6,924 bases of DNA from JABDIY01 sp041576015 (lineage in GTDB: Bacteria > Actinomycetota > Acidimicrobiia > Acidimicrobiales > SZUA-35). The DNA lies in NCBI GenBank assembly GCA_041576015.1, contig JBFGLT010000156.1, positions 1 through 6,924 of the forward strand. The letters are read 5' to 3'. A model generated the notes under the pieces. That model saw nothing but the letters and a program-made list of their open reading frames with translations, did not search any database and had not been told where the DNA came from. Positions 1 through 6,924 of the stretch are shown piece by piece. The position numbers and the translations under genes were made by a program. Positions within the stretch are counted from its first letter, which is position 1, and each line of letters starts with the position of its first letter.

Positions 1-773
1 CGCTCTTCGAACTCGCCCCGGTACTTGGCCCCGGCCAGCATGGCCGACATGTCGAGGGCGATGACCCGCCGGTTCCGAAGCGACTCGGGCACGTCGCCTT
101 CAGCGATCCGCTGAGCCAGTCCCTCGACGATGGCGGTCTTCCCGACACCCGGTTCGCCGATCAGCACCGGGTTGTTCTTGGTCCGGCGGCTGAGTACCTG
201 GATCACCCTGCGGATCTCGTCATCGCGACCGATCACCGGATCGAGTTTCCCGGCGCGAGCGTCGGCGGTCATGTCCCGGCCGTACTTGTCGAGGGCCTGG
301 TACTGGCCCTCCGGGTTCTGGCTGGTGACGCGATGTGAACCGCGGACGTCCTGGAGGGCGGCCAGCAGGTCCTCCCGCTTGAGGCTTAGACGCTCGGCGG
401 TCTTGCCGCCGGGGTCGGGGTTCGCCAGACCGAGGAGGAGATGCTCGGTCGACAGATACTCATCCCCGAGATCCTGACGGACGGCGTCGGCGTCGTCCAT
501 CACACGGCTGAACTGCCGGGAGAAGCGTGACTCGCTCCCGTAGGCCTTCGGTAGGTCGGCGAGCGCCGCTTCCAGCTCGTTCTTCAGCGCAGCCGGTTGG
601 AGGCCCATCTTTGAGAGGATCGGGAGCACGACGCCCTCGGCCTGCCCGAGCAGGGCCCACAGGAGATGATCCGGTGTCACCTCGGGGTGCGCGTCGCTCT
701 TGGCCCGGTCGATGGCCGTCGCCACCGCCTCCTGGGTCTTCAGTGTCCAATGATTCGGATCGTAGGTAGGCAT
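1..773 (-). CDS. clpB: ClpB disaggregase, N-terminal part (3' end beyond window)
   Basis: Hsp100/AAA+ ATPase that, with DnaK-DnaJ-GrpE, pulls polypeptides out of cytoplasmic aggregates. The reading frame is open from the ATG at 773 to the window edge: 257 codons plus two bases, roughly the first 30% of a usual ~860-residue ClpB. Residues 1 to ~150 are the Clp N-domain double repeat (NPNHW-TLKTQEAVA-type opening, then ...VTPDHLLWALL and ...LSTEHLLLGLA). NBD1 follows, with the pre-Walker segment LDPVIGRDDEIRRVIQVL, Walker A GEPGVGKT at residues 206-213 (bases 135-158), and the pore-loop segment KYRGEFEE with Tyr near 251. These positions coincide with those of E. coli ClpB, so the start is well supported. 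A GAGGA ribosome site lies at 783-787, 9 nt upstream. The gene begins 21 nt after hspR, so it is probably the last gene of the dnaK operon and under HspR control. Walker B, the middle domain and NBD2 are outside the window. Confidence 0.97.
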   Translation of the reverse strand, partial: MPTYDPNHWTLKTQEAVATAIDRAKSDAHPEVTPDHLLWALLGQAEGVVLPILSKMGLQPAALKNELEAALADLPKAYGSESRFSRQFSRVMDDADAVRQDLGDEYLSTEHLLLGLANPDPGGKTAERLSLKREDLLAALQDVRGSHRVTSQNPEGQYQALDKYGRDMTADARAGKLDPVIGRDDEIRRVIQVLSRRTKNNPVLIGEPGVGKTAIVEGLAQRIAEGDVPESLRNRRVIALDMSAMLAGAKYRGEFEE

Positions 774-782
774 GGTCGGATG

Positions 783-787
783 TCCTC
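783..787 (-). promoter_or_regulatory. clpB ribosome binding site
   Basis: On the minus strand GAGGA stands 9 nt before the clpB ATG. It lies inside the 21-nt hspR-clpB gap and supports the ATG at 773 as the start. Confidence 0.6.
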
Positions 788-794
788 GCAGGGT

Positions 795-1193
795 TCAGAA
801 GAATCGGCGCCGGTTGTACAGCGAGAGTTCCTGGTGCAACGGCACCAGATCTCGTCGGTGCTCCCGGTGCGCCTGACGAACGGCGCTGGCGGCCTCGGCC
901 CGGAGCTCGTCGATGCGCCGGTTCTTGGCGGCCAGTTGTTCTTGTAACGACGCCACCTTGCGTTCGAGTTCCAGCACGATCTGGACCCCCGCCAGGTTCA
1001 AACCGGCGTCGGTCAGCTCGGCGATCCGGTTGAGGCGGTCGATGTCGGCCGGCGAGTACCGACGCGATCCGCCCCTGGTCCGGGCCGGCTCGACCAGACC
1101 CCTGCGTTCGTAGATGCGGAGGGTCTGGGGATGGACGCCGGCCAGTTCGGCGGCGACGCTGATGACATATACGGCTTTGGTGTGGTCGTCCAC
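795..1193 (-). CDS. hspR: HspR, MerR-family heat-shock repressor
   Basis: Transcriptional repressor of the dnaK operon. In Streptomyces and mycobacteria this family binds HAIR inverted repeats and uses DnaK as co-repressor. I start it at the GTG at 1193 (132 aa) because AGGAGG at 1202-1207 is 8 nt upstream. An ATG 33 nt further upstream (1226) keeps the frame but would start across that site and overlap dnaJ. The protein opens with a winged helix: SVAAELAGVHPQTLRIYE at about 12-29, then RRGLVEPARTRGGSRRYS to 47, which is the HspR form of the MerR motif. The stretch NLAGVQIVLELE is followed by a predicted coiled coil (about 75-115). The tail is basic and hydrophobic and ends RRRFF; in mycobacterial HspR a hydrophobic C-terminus has been implicated in DnaK contact. 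Gaps are 29 nt from dnaJ and 21 nt to clpB. Cysteines and effector-binding domains of other MerR proteins are absent, as expected for HspR. Confidence 0.95.
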   Translation of the reverse strand: MDDHTKAVYVISVAAELAGVHPQTLRIYERRGLVEPARTRGGSRRYSPADIDRLNRIAELTDAGLNLAGVQIVLELERKVASLQEQLAAKNRRIDELRAEAASAVRQAHREHRRDLVPLHQELSLYNRRRFF

Positions 1194-1201
1194 GGAGCGC
1201 A

Positions 1202-1207
1202 CCTCCT
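1202..1207 (-). promoter_or_regulatory. hspR ribosome binding site (decides the GTG start)
   Basis: A near-perfect AAAAGGAGG on the minus strand, with AGGAGG ending 8 nt before the GTG at 1193. It is the strongest ribosome site in the window and the main reason for choosing the GTG start over the longer ATG frame from 1226. Confidence 0.85.
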
Positions 1208-1222
1208 TTTGGGCTCGCGGCT

Positions 1223-2356
1223 TCAATGGGCAGTGGAACCGAACAGGTGGTCACGAACACTCGGGTCGGCCAGGCCGGCCAGCGCGTCGCGCTGTTCGTC
1301 GGTGAGATCGGTCGGCACCACCACCTCGACGGTCACGAGGAGGTTGCCGGTGGTCTTGGCTGTCTTGACACCCTCGCCCTTGATGCGAAAGGTCCGTCCC
1401 GAGGGCGTGCCGGGTGGGATTCGCAGGGTCTTGGTGCGGCCGTCGATGGTCGGCACCTTGATGTCGGCACCGTTGGCCGCCTCGACCACGGTGATGGGGA
1501 CGGTGATGGTGAGGTCGTTGTCGCGCCGGCCGAACAGCCGGTCCTGCCCGACCCGCAGCTCGACGACGAGATCGCCAGGTGGACCACCGTTGACGCCCGG
1601 AGCACCCCGACCGGGAATGCGGATCTTCTGACCGTCCATCACTCCGGGCGGGATCCGGACCTTCACCTGGCGGGGACGGCGGATCAGGCCGGTGCCCGAG
1701 CAGGTCGCGCACGGATTGGTCACGATCCGGCCGCGTCCGCGGCACAGATCGCACGGTTGGGACAGCGAGAACAGGCCCTGGTTGTCGTTGAGGACACCCC
1801 GGCCCTCGCATCTGTTGCACACCTGGGGTTCGGTGCCCGGCGCTGCCCCCGATCCGAAGCAGGTCGTGCACGGAGCGTCGGAGCTCAGGTGAACCGAGGT
1901 GGTGGCGCCCGCAACGGCGTCGGCGAAGCTGAGGGTGAGGGTGGCGGCGAGGTCCGGGCCCTTGCGGGGGCCGCCTCCGCCGGACCGGGCCGCCCCGCCC
2001 CCGAAGATCCCGCCCAGCAAGTCGGACAGGTCACCGACATCGAACGAGCGACCGCCACCGCTCCGGCTGGCGAACCCGCCCGGGTATCCGTCGCCGCCCC
2101 CGAAGGCCCGGCCGACCGGCCCAAGGCGGCGCACCTCGTCGTACTCGGCACGCTTTGTCGGGTCGCCGATCACGTCATAGGCGGCGGAGATCTCCTTGAA
2201 CTTGGTCTCGGCCGCGCTGTCGCCCTTGTTGCGGTCGGGATGGTGCTTTCCGGCCAGCTTCCGGTAGGCCTTCTTGATGTCCTTCTCGGTCGCATCGGGG
2301 GCGACGCCAAGCACCTTGTAGTAGTCCTTCTCGAACCATTCGTGCTGTGGCGCCAT
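1223..2356 (-). CDS. dnaJ: DnaJ, type I (class A) Hsp40 co-chaperone
   Basis: Cytoplasmic co-chaperone that delivers substrates to DnaK and stimulates its ATPase. It has 377 aa from the ATG at 2356. A GTG one codon earlier (2359) is possible, but it sits almost against the GGAGG stretch. Domains in order: J-domain at about 11-75 with the catalytic HPD at 39-41; a Gly/Phe-rich linker to ~130; and a zinc-finger domain with four CXXCXGXG repeats (CTTCFGSG 163, CNRCEGRG 180, CDLCRGRG 202, CATCSGTG 216), so two zinc sites with all eight cysteines. The C-terminal beta-sandwich substrate-binding domains follow, containing IPPGVMDGQKIRIPGRG and later IPPGTPSGRTFRIKG. The length and full domain set indicate an intact, canonical protein. 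It lies 42 nt after grpE and 29 nt before hspR. Actinobacteria often carry a second dnaJ beside hrcA; the dnaK-grpE context makes this the operon copy (DnaJ1 type). Confidence 0.97.
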   Translation of the reverse strand: MAPQHEWFEKDYYKVLGVAPDATEKDIKKAYRKLAGKHHPDRNKGDSAAETKFKEISAAYDVIGDPTKRAEYDEVRRLGPVGRAFGGGDGYPGGFASRSGGGRSFDVGDLSDLLGGIFGGGAARSGGGGPRKGPDLAATLTLSFADAVAGATTSVHLSSDAPCTTCFGSGAAPGTEPQVCNRCEGRGVLNDNQGLFSLSQPCDLCRGRGRIVTNPCATCSGTGLIRRPRQVKVRIPPGVMDGQKIRIPGRGAPGVNGGPPGDLVVELRVGQDRLFGRRDNDLTITVPITVVEAANGADIKVPTIDGRTKTLRIPPGTPSGRTFRIKGEGVKTAKTTGNLLVTVEVVVPTDLTDEQRDALAGLADPSVRDHLFGSTAH

Positions 2357-2360
2357 CACC

Positions 2361-2368
2361 CCTCCCTT
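2361..2368 (-). promoter_or_regulatory. dnaJ ribosome binding site
   Basis: The minus strand reads AAGGGAGG followed by GGTG and the ATG at 2356. Pairing of AAGG gives an 8-nt spacing, while GGAGG gives 4 nt. Either favours the ATG over the GTG at 2359. Confidence 0.6.
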
Positions 2369-2398
2369 CCCGAGCTCGCAGCCACCGTCGTCGTCGTC

Positions 2399-3003
2399 CT
2401 AGCCCTTCACCCTGACCATGGCCGGGCGGAGCACCCGGCCCCTCCACAGATAGCCACTGCGAAGCACCTCGACCACGGTCGGCTGATCGACGTCGTCGGC
2501 CGGTTCGTGCATCACAGCCTCGTGGCGCTCAGGGTCAAAGGGTTGATCGGTCGGATCGGACCGCTCCAGTCCGTGGCGCTCCAGGGCGGCGATCAACTGA
2601 CTCCGGATCGGGTTCACCTGGTCGACGCCGCTGGCGAGCGCGTTGTCGCACGCATCCAGGACGGGCAGGAGCTCGTTGACGATCCGGTCGTTGGCGCGCT
2701 CCCGCTCGTCGGCGGTCCGTTTGGCCACGGCCTTCTTGTAGTTCTCGAACTCGGCTTGCACCCGGCGAAGCGAGTCCAGATACTGATCCCGCTCGGTCGA
2801 CACCGATTCGAGCGAGTTCACGAGGTCCTCGACCAAGAAGTCGTCGTCTGCGTCTCCCGCATCGATCGGTTCCGAGCCGGCCGTCGACGCTCCGGCGGAG
2901 GCCTCGGCCGGGTCCAGTTCGGCTTCGACACCGGCCGCCGGGGAGTCGGCGCCGGCTTCGCTGCCGACGCCGGTGTCCCCGGCCGCCACATCCTGGTCGT
3001 TGC

Positions 3004-3007
<4 letters not shown>
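2399..3007 (-). CDS. grpE: GrpE nucleotide exchange factor
   Basis: Dimeric cytoplasmic factor that releases ADP from DnaK and so drives substrate release. It has 202 aa from a GTG whose GTGA overlaps the dnaK stop (3004-3007), indicating translational coupling; no strong ribosome site precedes it, which fits. Residues 1 to ~56 are an acidic Ala/Gly/Asp-rich, probably disordered tail. A long helical, coiled-coil region runs from ~57 to ~110, including SLRRVQAEFENYKK, followed by NELLPVLDACDNAL at 111-124. The C-terminal beta-wing domain that contacts the DnaK ATPase domain contains FDPERHEAVMHEP (157-169) and the family signature VVEVLRSGYLWRGRVLRPA (178-196). The N-terminal extension is typical of actinobacterial GrpE. 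The stop TAG is at 2401-2399, 42 nt before dnaJ. Confidence 0.97.
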
Positions 3008-4842
<1,835 letters not shown>

Positions 4843-4852
4843 GGAGGGGACG

Positions 4853-4858
4853 CTCCTC
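4853..4858 (-). promoter_or_regulatory. dnaK ribosome binding site
   Basis: GAGGAG on the minus strand; AGGAG is 10 nt before the ATG at 4842, at the long end of normal spacing. It supports MPKAV as the true N-terminus. The spacer contains CCCCTCC, which could pair with part of this site. Confidence 0.6.
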
Positions 4859-4885
4859 GTGATAGACAGGTCGTGGTTGACAGGC

Positions 4886-4899
4886 TTGAGTTGACTCAA
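4886..4899 (-). promoter_or_regulatory. Second HspR-type palindrome at the dnaK transcription start
   Basis: The minus strand carries TTGAGT-CA-ACTCAA, an inverted repeat of perfect 6-base HAIR half-sites (one extends to ACTCAAG). The two are separated by only 2 bases instead of the usual 7. It covers the expected start (+1 near 4892) and touches the -10 box. The half-site match to the HAIR consensus CTTGAGT-N7-ACTCAAG is direct. Binding by HspR at this altered spacing is inference. Confidence 0.5.
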
Positions 4900-4928
4900 T
4901 CATACAAAGTTGAGTCGTTCACCATCAA
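4899..4928 (-). promoter_or_regulatory. dnaK operon promoter (sigma70/HrdB-like)
   Basis: The minus strand has TTGATG (4928-4923) as -35, an 18-nt spacer, and TATGAT (4904-4899) as -10. The predicted +1 is an A near 4892, giving a leader of about 50 nt before the dnaK ATG. This AT-rich patch stands out in a GC-rich region. Repressor-controlled actinobacterial dnaK operons are known to use vegetative-type promoters, which fits. Confidence 0.7.
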
Positions 4929-4932
4929 CTTT
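4906..4932 (-). promoter_or_regulatory. HAIR-like HspR operator over the dnaK -35/spacer
   Basis: A perfect 8-base inverted repeat, AAAGTTGA and TCAACTTT, with 11 nt between the arms. On the minus strand it contains TTGATG-GTGAACG-ACTCAA. That reproduces the HAIR layout (CTTGAGT-N7-ACTCAAG) with the exact 7-nt spacing, one half-site at 6/7 and the other at TTGA. It overlaps the -35 hexamer and spacer, so bound HspR would block RNA polymerase. The hspR gene is in the same operon, so autoregulation is expected. Confidence 0.65.
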
Positions 4933-5020
4933 TCTGAGCGCGATGTGTGTGACTGTCGTCCCACCTCGCCATCTTCCATCGAGTGGCGGTGAGGTCTGCG
5001 GAGCAGGCGATCGGCACAGT

Positions 5021-5026
5021 TACCCT
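5021..5026 (+). promoter_or_regulatory. Possible -10 box of a leaderless gpmA transcript
   Basis: TACCCT fits the actinobacterial TANNNT -10 pattern and ends 7 nt before the gpmA ATG, which places +1 on or next to the start codon. No Shine-Dalgarno sequence lies within 15 nt of the ATG. No convincing -35 is visible, so this remains tentative. Confidence 0.4.
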
Positions 5027-5033
5027 CGTGCCC

Positions 5034-5738
5034 ATGTCGACGCTCGTGCTCCTCCGCCACGGCCAGAGTCAGTGGAACCTGGAGAACCGCTTCACCGGCT
5101 GGTTCGACGTCGATGTGACCAGCGCCGGCGCCGATGAGGCGATCGCCGCCGGCCACACGATGACCACGGCCGGGCTGCTCCCCGACATCGTGCACACCAG
5201 CCTGCAGACGCGGGCGATCAAGACGGCCAACCTGGCGCTTCGCGAGCTCGATCGCTTGTGGATCCCGGTTCGCCGCCACTGGCGGTTGAACGAGCGCCAC
5301 TACGGGGGGTTGACCGGGCTCAACAAGGCAGAAACGGCCGAGAAGTTCGGAGACGACCAGGTTCACATCTGGCGCCGCAGCTACACCACCCCGCCACCGG
5401 AGATGCCGGCGGATCATCCGGACAATCCGAATCGCGATCCGCGGTACGCCCACCTGCCGCCCGACGTCCTGCCGACCACCGAGTGCCTGGCCGACGTGGT
5501 GGAGCGCATGCTGCCGTACTGGTTCGACGCCATCATCCCCGACCTTCGTATCCACCCCGTCGTGCTCATCGCCGCCCACGGCAACAGCCTGCGAGCGCTC
5601 GTCAAGCACCTTTCGCACATCTCCGACGACGACATCCCGAACCTCAACATCCCAACCGGGGTGCCGCTCGTCTACGAGATCGGATCGAACGGTCGACCGA
5701 CCAGCGACAAACCCGTCGAGGATCGCTACCTGCGGTGA
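5034..5738 (+). CDS. gpmA: 2,3-bisphosphoglycerate-dependent phosphoglycerate mutase
   Basis: Glycolytic enzyme interconverting 3-phosphoglycerate and 2-phosphoglycerate through a phosphohistidine, in the cytoplasm. It has 234 aa from ATG 5034 (MSTLVLLRHGQSQWN). The frame extends upstream through GTG 5028 to ATG 4983, but that part shows no family similarity. Histidine-phosphatase motif RHGQS has the phosphorylated His9. It is followed by ENRFTGWFDVDVT (17-29), QTRAIKTA (58-65), the LNERHYGGLTGL segment with acid/base Glu87, the long dPGM-type insertion WRRSYTTPPPEMP (113-125), and second catalytic histidine His182 in AAHGNSLRALV. Length and the 120-140 insertion separate it from cofactor-independent phosphatases of the superfamily. 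It is divergent from dnaK and overlaps the next gene by 4 nt (GTGA). Translation may be leaderless. Confidence 0.96.
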   Translation: MSTLVLLRHGQSQWNLENRFTGWFDVDVTSAGADEAIAAGHTMTTAGLLPDIVHTSLQTRAIKTANLALRELDRLWIPVRRHWRLNERHYGGLTGLNKAETAEKFGDDQVHIWRRSYTTPPPEMPADHPDNPNRDPRYAHLPPDVLPTTECLADVVERMLPYWFDAIIPDLRIHPVVLIAAHGNSLRALVKHLSHISDDDIPNLNIPTGVPLVYEIGSNGRPTSDKPVEDRYLR

Positions 5739-6469
5739 CCGGCAACCCGGCCCTCACCATCGTGCGGGCGTGGTCGGGGCCGCGCAACATCTCGACCGCC
5801 CTGATGCGAGCGTGGGAGAACCGGCCCGACACCGAAGTGCTCGACGAACCGCTCTACGCCCACTATCTCGAGTCGACGGGGTCGGACCACCCCGGTCGAG
5901 CCGAAGTTCTGCGAGCCGGTCCGGTCGCCCTCGACGCCGCTGTGCGCCGGTGCGTCAAGCCACCGGTCCAGGTCGACACCAGCATCTCCTACCAGAAGCA
6001 CATGGCCCACCATCTGCTTCCCGGCATGGAGCTGGAGTGGGTCGGTGACGCCGCCAATGTCCTGGTCATCCGGCATCCACGCCGGGTCATCGCCAGCTAC
6101 ATCAGGGTCCGGCCCTCTCCCGAGCTCAGCGAGCTCGGGCTCAGACAGCAGATGGCGCTCATGGAGCGATTCGGACCACTCCCGGTGATCGACGCCGACC
6201 GATTCCTCGCCGAACCCGAGCGCCACCTCCGCCTCTGGTGCGACCGGGTCGGCGTGGACCTCGAACCGTCCATGCTGTCGTGGCCGCCCGGACCTCGCCC
6301 CTCCGACGGCGTCTGGGCGCCATTCTGGTACGGCGCCGTCGAACGATCGACCACGTTCGGTGCACCGCCGCCGGGTGATCCCGCCGGTATCTCGCTCCCG
6401 GACCCGCTGGAACCCCTCGCCGCCGACGCCCTGGCGATCTACGAGCAGCTTCTCGCCTCCGCCTGGTGA
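5735..6469 (+). CDS. Sulfotransferase-like P-loop protein of unknown substrate
   Basis: It has 244 aa from the GTG at 5735, whose GTGA overlaps the gpmA stop; no near ribosome site is present, so translation is probably coupled. The N-terminus IVRAWSGPRNISTALM (9-24) resembles the 5'-phosphosulfate loop of PAPS-dependent sulfotransferases in the variant SGPRNIST. DEPLYAHYL follows at 37-45, QKHMAHHLL at 87-95, and the second nucleotide-binding segment LVIRHPRRVIASY at 110-122, comparable to the 3'-phosphate motif. The same domain is known as a stand-alone bacterial sulfotransferase-like family and, in plants, in proteins annotated as branched-chain aminotransferase-like. There is no signal peptide or membrane segment, so it is likely cytoplasmic. 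Biochemical function, donor and acceptor are not established by anything visible here. Its size and intact ends suggest a complete protein. Confidence 0.8.
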   Translation: MTGNPALTIVRAWSGPRNISTALMRAWENRPDTEVLDEPLYAHYLESTGSDHPGRAEVLRAGPVALDAAVRRCVKPPVQVDTSISYQKHMAHHLLPGMELEWVGDAANVLVIRHPRRVIASYIRVRPSPELSELGLRQQMALMERFGPLPVIDADRFLAEPERHLRLWCDRVGVDLEPSMLSWPPGPRPSDGVWAPFWYGAVERSTTFGAPPPGDPAGISLPDPLEPLAADALAIYEQLLASAW

Positions 6470-6540
6470 ACCGCCCGAGGTGGGCTGATCACGCTCGTCG
6501 CTGAGGGAATCGACCCTCGCCACCGGGTCGGTCATCGCCC

Positions 6541-6546
6541 TATCTT
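6541..6546 (+). promoter_or_regulatory. Possible -10 box upstream of the 6555 gene
   Basis: TATCTT matches TANNNT and ends 8 nt before the ATG at 6555. No Shine-Dalgarno sequence precedes that ATG. As for gpmA, this would give a leaderless or near-leaderless mRNA. No clear -35 is recognised. Confidence 0.35.
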
Positions 6547-6554
6547 CGGCATCG

Positions 6555-6924
6555 ATGGGTGGGATACGGCCATGGGGCTCGCTGATGACGGCGGTCATCG
6601 CACTGGCACTGGCGATCGTCGGGTTGTTCGGGGACCGCCCTTTCGACCTGCCCCCCGCACGGGTCGTCGATGCCATCGCCGACACCAGCGATCTGACCAC
6701 GGCCTCGGACCCATCCCCTGCGACAACCGCCGGCCGCGACGGTTCGACCACCGCACGCCGGCGCGGCCAGGTGGCGCTCTCACTGCTCGACTTCGACTGG
6801 GAGAACGGACTGCCCGGGTGGGAACTGTCGTTCCATCCCGGCCGGGATGGCGTGCTCGGATACACGTTTGTCCAGGAGAAACGCATCGAGATCTACGTTC
6901 GCGAACCCATGGCGGACACACTGC
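6555..6924 (+). CDS. Exported or membrane-anchored protein of unknown function, 5' part
   Basis: Open frame from ATG 6555 to the window end: 123 codons plus one base. I do not recognise the family with certainty. Residues ~9-26 (SLMTAVIALALAIVGLFG) form one hydrophobic helix after a short basic N-terminus, either a signal anchor or a signal peptide. A Thr/Ala/Ser/Pro/Asp-rich, low-complexity linker follows (about 40-70). From ~72 a more ordered sequence begins, with LLDFDWENGLPGWELSFHPGRDG, continuing in two stretches to VLGYTFVQEKR and IEIYVREP at the edge. The pattern of a short domain opening with alternating strands after a linker recalls secreted actinobacterial proteins that continue into a zinc-protease-like HExxH segment, but no such motif is in view. 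Third-position GC is high as in the neighbours. ATG 6585 is an alternative start, but it would remove the basic N-terminus. It lies 85 nt after the sulfotransferase-like gene. Confidence 0.7.
   Translation, partial: MGGIRPWGSLMTAVIALALAIVGLFGDRPFDLPPARVVDAIADTSDLTTASDPSPATTAGRDGSTTARRRGQVALSLLDFDWENGLPGWELSFHPGRDGVLGYTFVQEKRIEIYVREPMADTL

Noticed and set aside
460..1260. 266-codon minus-strand frame overlapping clpB and hspR
   Set aside because: It is out of frame with both genes on the same strand and rich in Arg/Gly/Pro, as expected for a shifted frame of GC-rich coding DNA.
2386..2398. Short GAC/GTC triplet run after grpE
   Set aside because: About four units only, in the 42-nt spacer. 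It is likely chance in GC-rich sequence and has no evident role.
4843..4899. Longer dnaK start at ATG 4899 (19 extra residues)
   Set aside because: The extension lies over the predicted -10, +1 and operator. All DnaK proteins start close to GIDLGTTNS, and a ribosome site fits ATG 4842.
4880..4935. CIRCE (HrcA) operator at dnaK
   Set aside because: The repeats match TTGAGT/ACTCAA half-sites and not TTAGCACTC-N9-GAGTGCTAA. hspR rather than hrcA is in the operon.
4960..4996. Imperfect ACCTCGCC / GGCGGTGAGGT pairing in the dnaK-gpmA gap
   Set aside because: It needs a 3-nt bulge and a long loop. Such chance pairings are common at this GC content.
6503..6518. GAGGG-AATCGA-CCCTC hairpin as terminator after the sulfotransferase-like gene
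   Set aside because: The stem is only 5 bp and no T-run follows, so it is not convincing as a terminator.
5726..6886. 386-codon minus-strand frame opposite the sulfotransferase-like gene
   Set aside because: It is antisense to two plus-strand genes with better features, and no motif was recognised in it.

Overview
The window comes from a high-GC bacterium. Strong C/G preference at third codon positions, GTG starts, a GrpE/DnaK pair very close to the actinobacterial type, and an HspR-type MerR repressor all point to an actinobacterium. Within the phylum I cannot place it firmly; an acidimicrobial-type lineage is only an impression.

Left part, minus strand (1-4842): one compact heat-shock chaperone operon read right to left: dnaK, grpE, dnaJ, hspR, clpB. 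dnaK and grpE overlap by 4 nt (GTGA). The other gaps are 42, 29 and 21 nt, so a single transcript is likely. clpB leaves the window at base 1 after its first 257 codons. Together the products form the DnaK-DnaJ-GrpE folding machine, the ClpB disaggregase that works with it, and the repressor expected to control all of them.

Middle, 4843-5033: a 191-nt divergent intergenic region. On the minus strand I read a sigma70-like promoter for dnaK (TTGATG, 18 nt, TATGAT). A HAIR-like HspR operator with exact 7-nt spacing lies over the -35 and spacer, and a second, more compact palindrome lies over the expected transcription start. On the plus strand the gpmA start has no Shine-Dalgarno sequence, but a TANNNT box sits 7 nt upstream of its ATG, which suggests a leaderless transcript.

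Right part, plus strand (5034-6924): gpmA (2,3-bisphosphoglycerate-dependent phosphoglycerate mutase) overlaps by 4 nt (GTGA) with a small sulfotransferase-like P-loop protein of unknown substrate. After an 85-nt gap comes the 5' part of a gene for an N-terminally anchored or exported protein of unknown function, cut by the window end. It too may be leaderless.

Most of the window is well-known biology. The items most worth a second look are the double HspR operator arrangement, the inclusion of clpB in the hspR operon, the gpmA/sulfotransferase-like coupling, and the unknown exported protein at the right edge. I found no RNA genes, mobile elements or CRISPR arrays.
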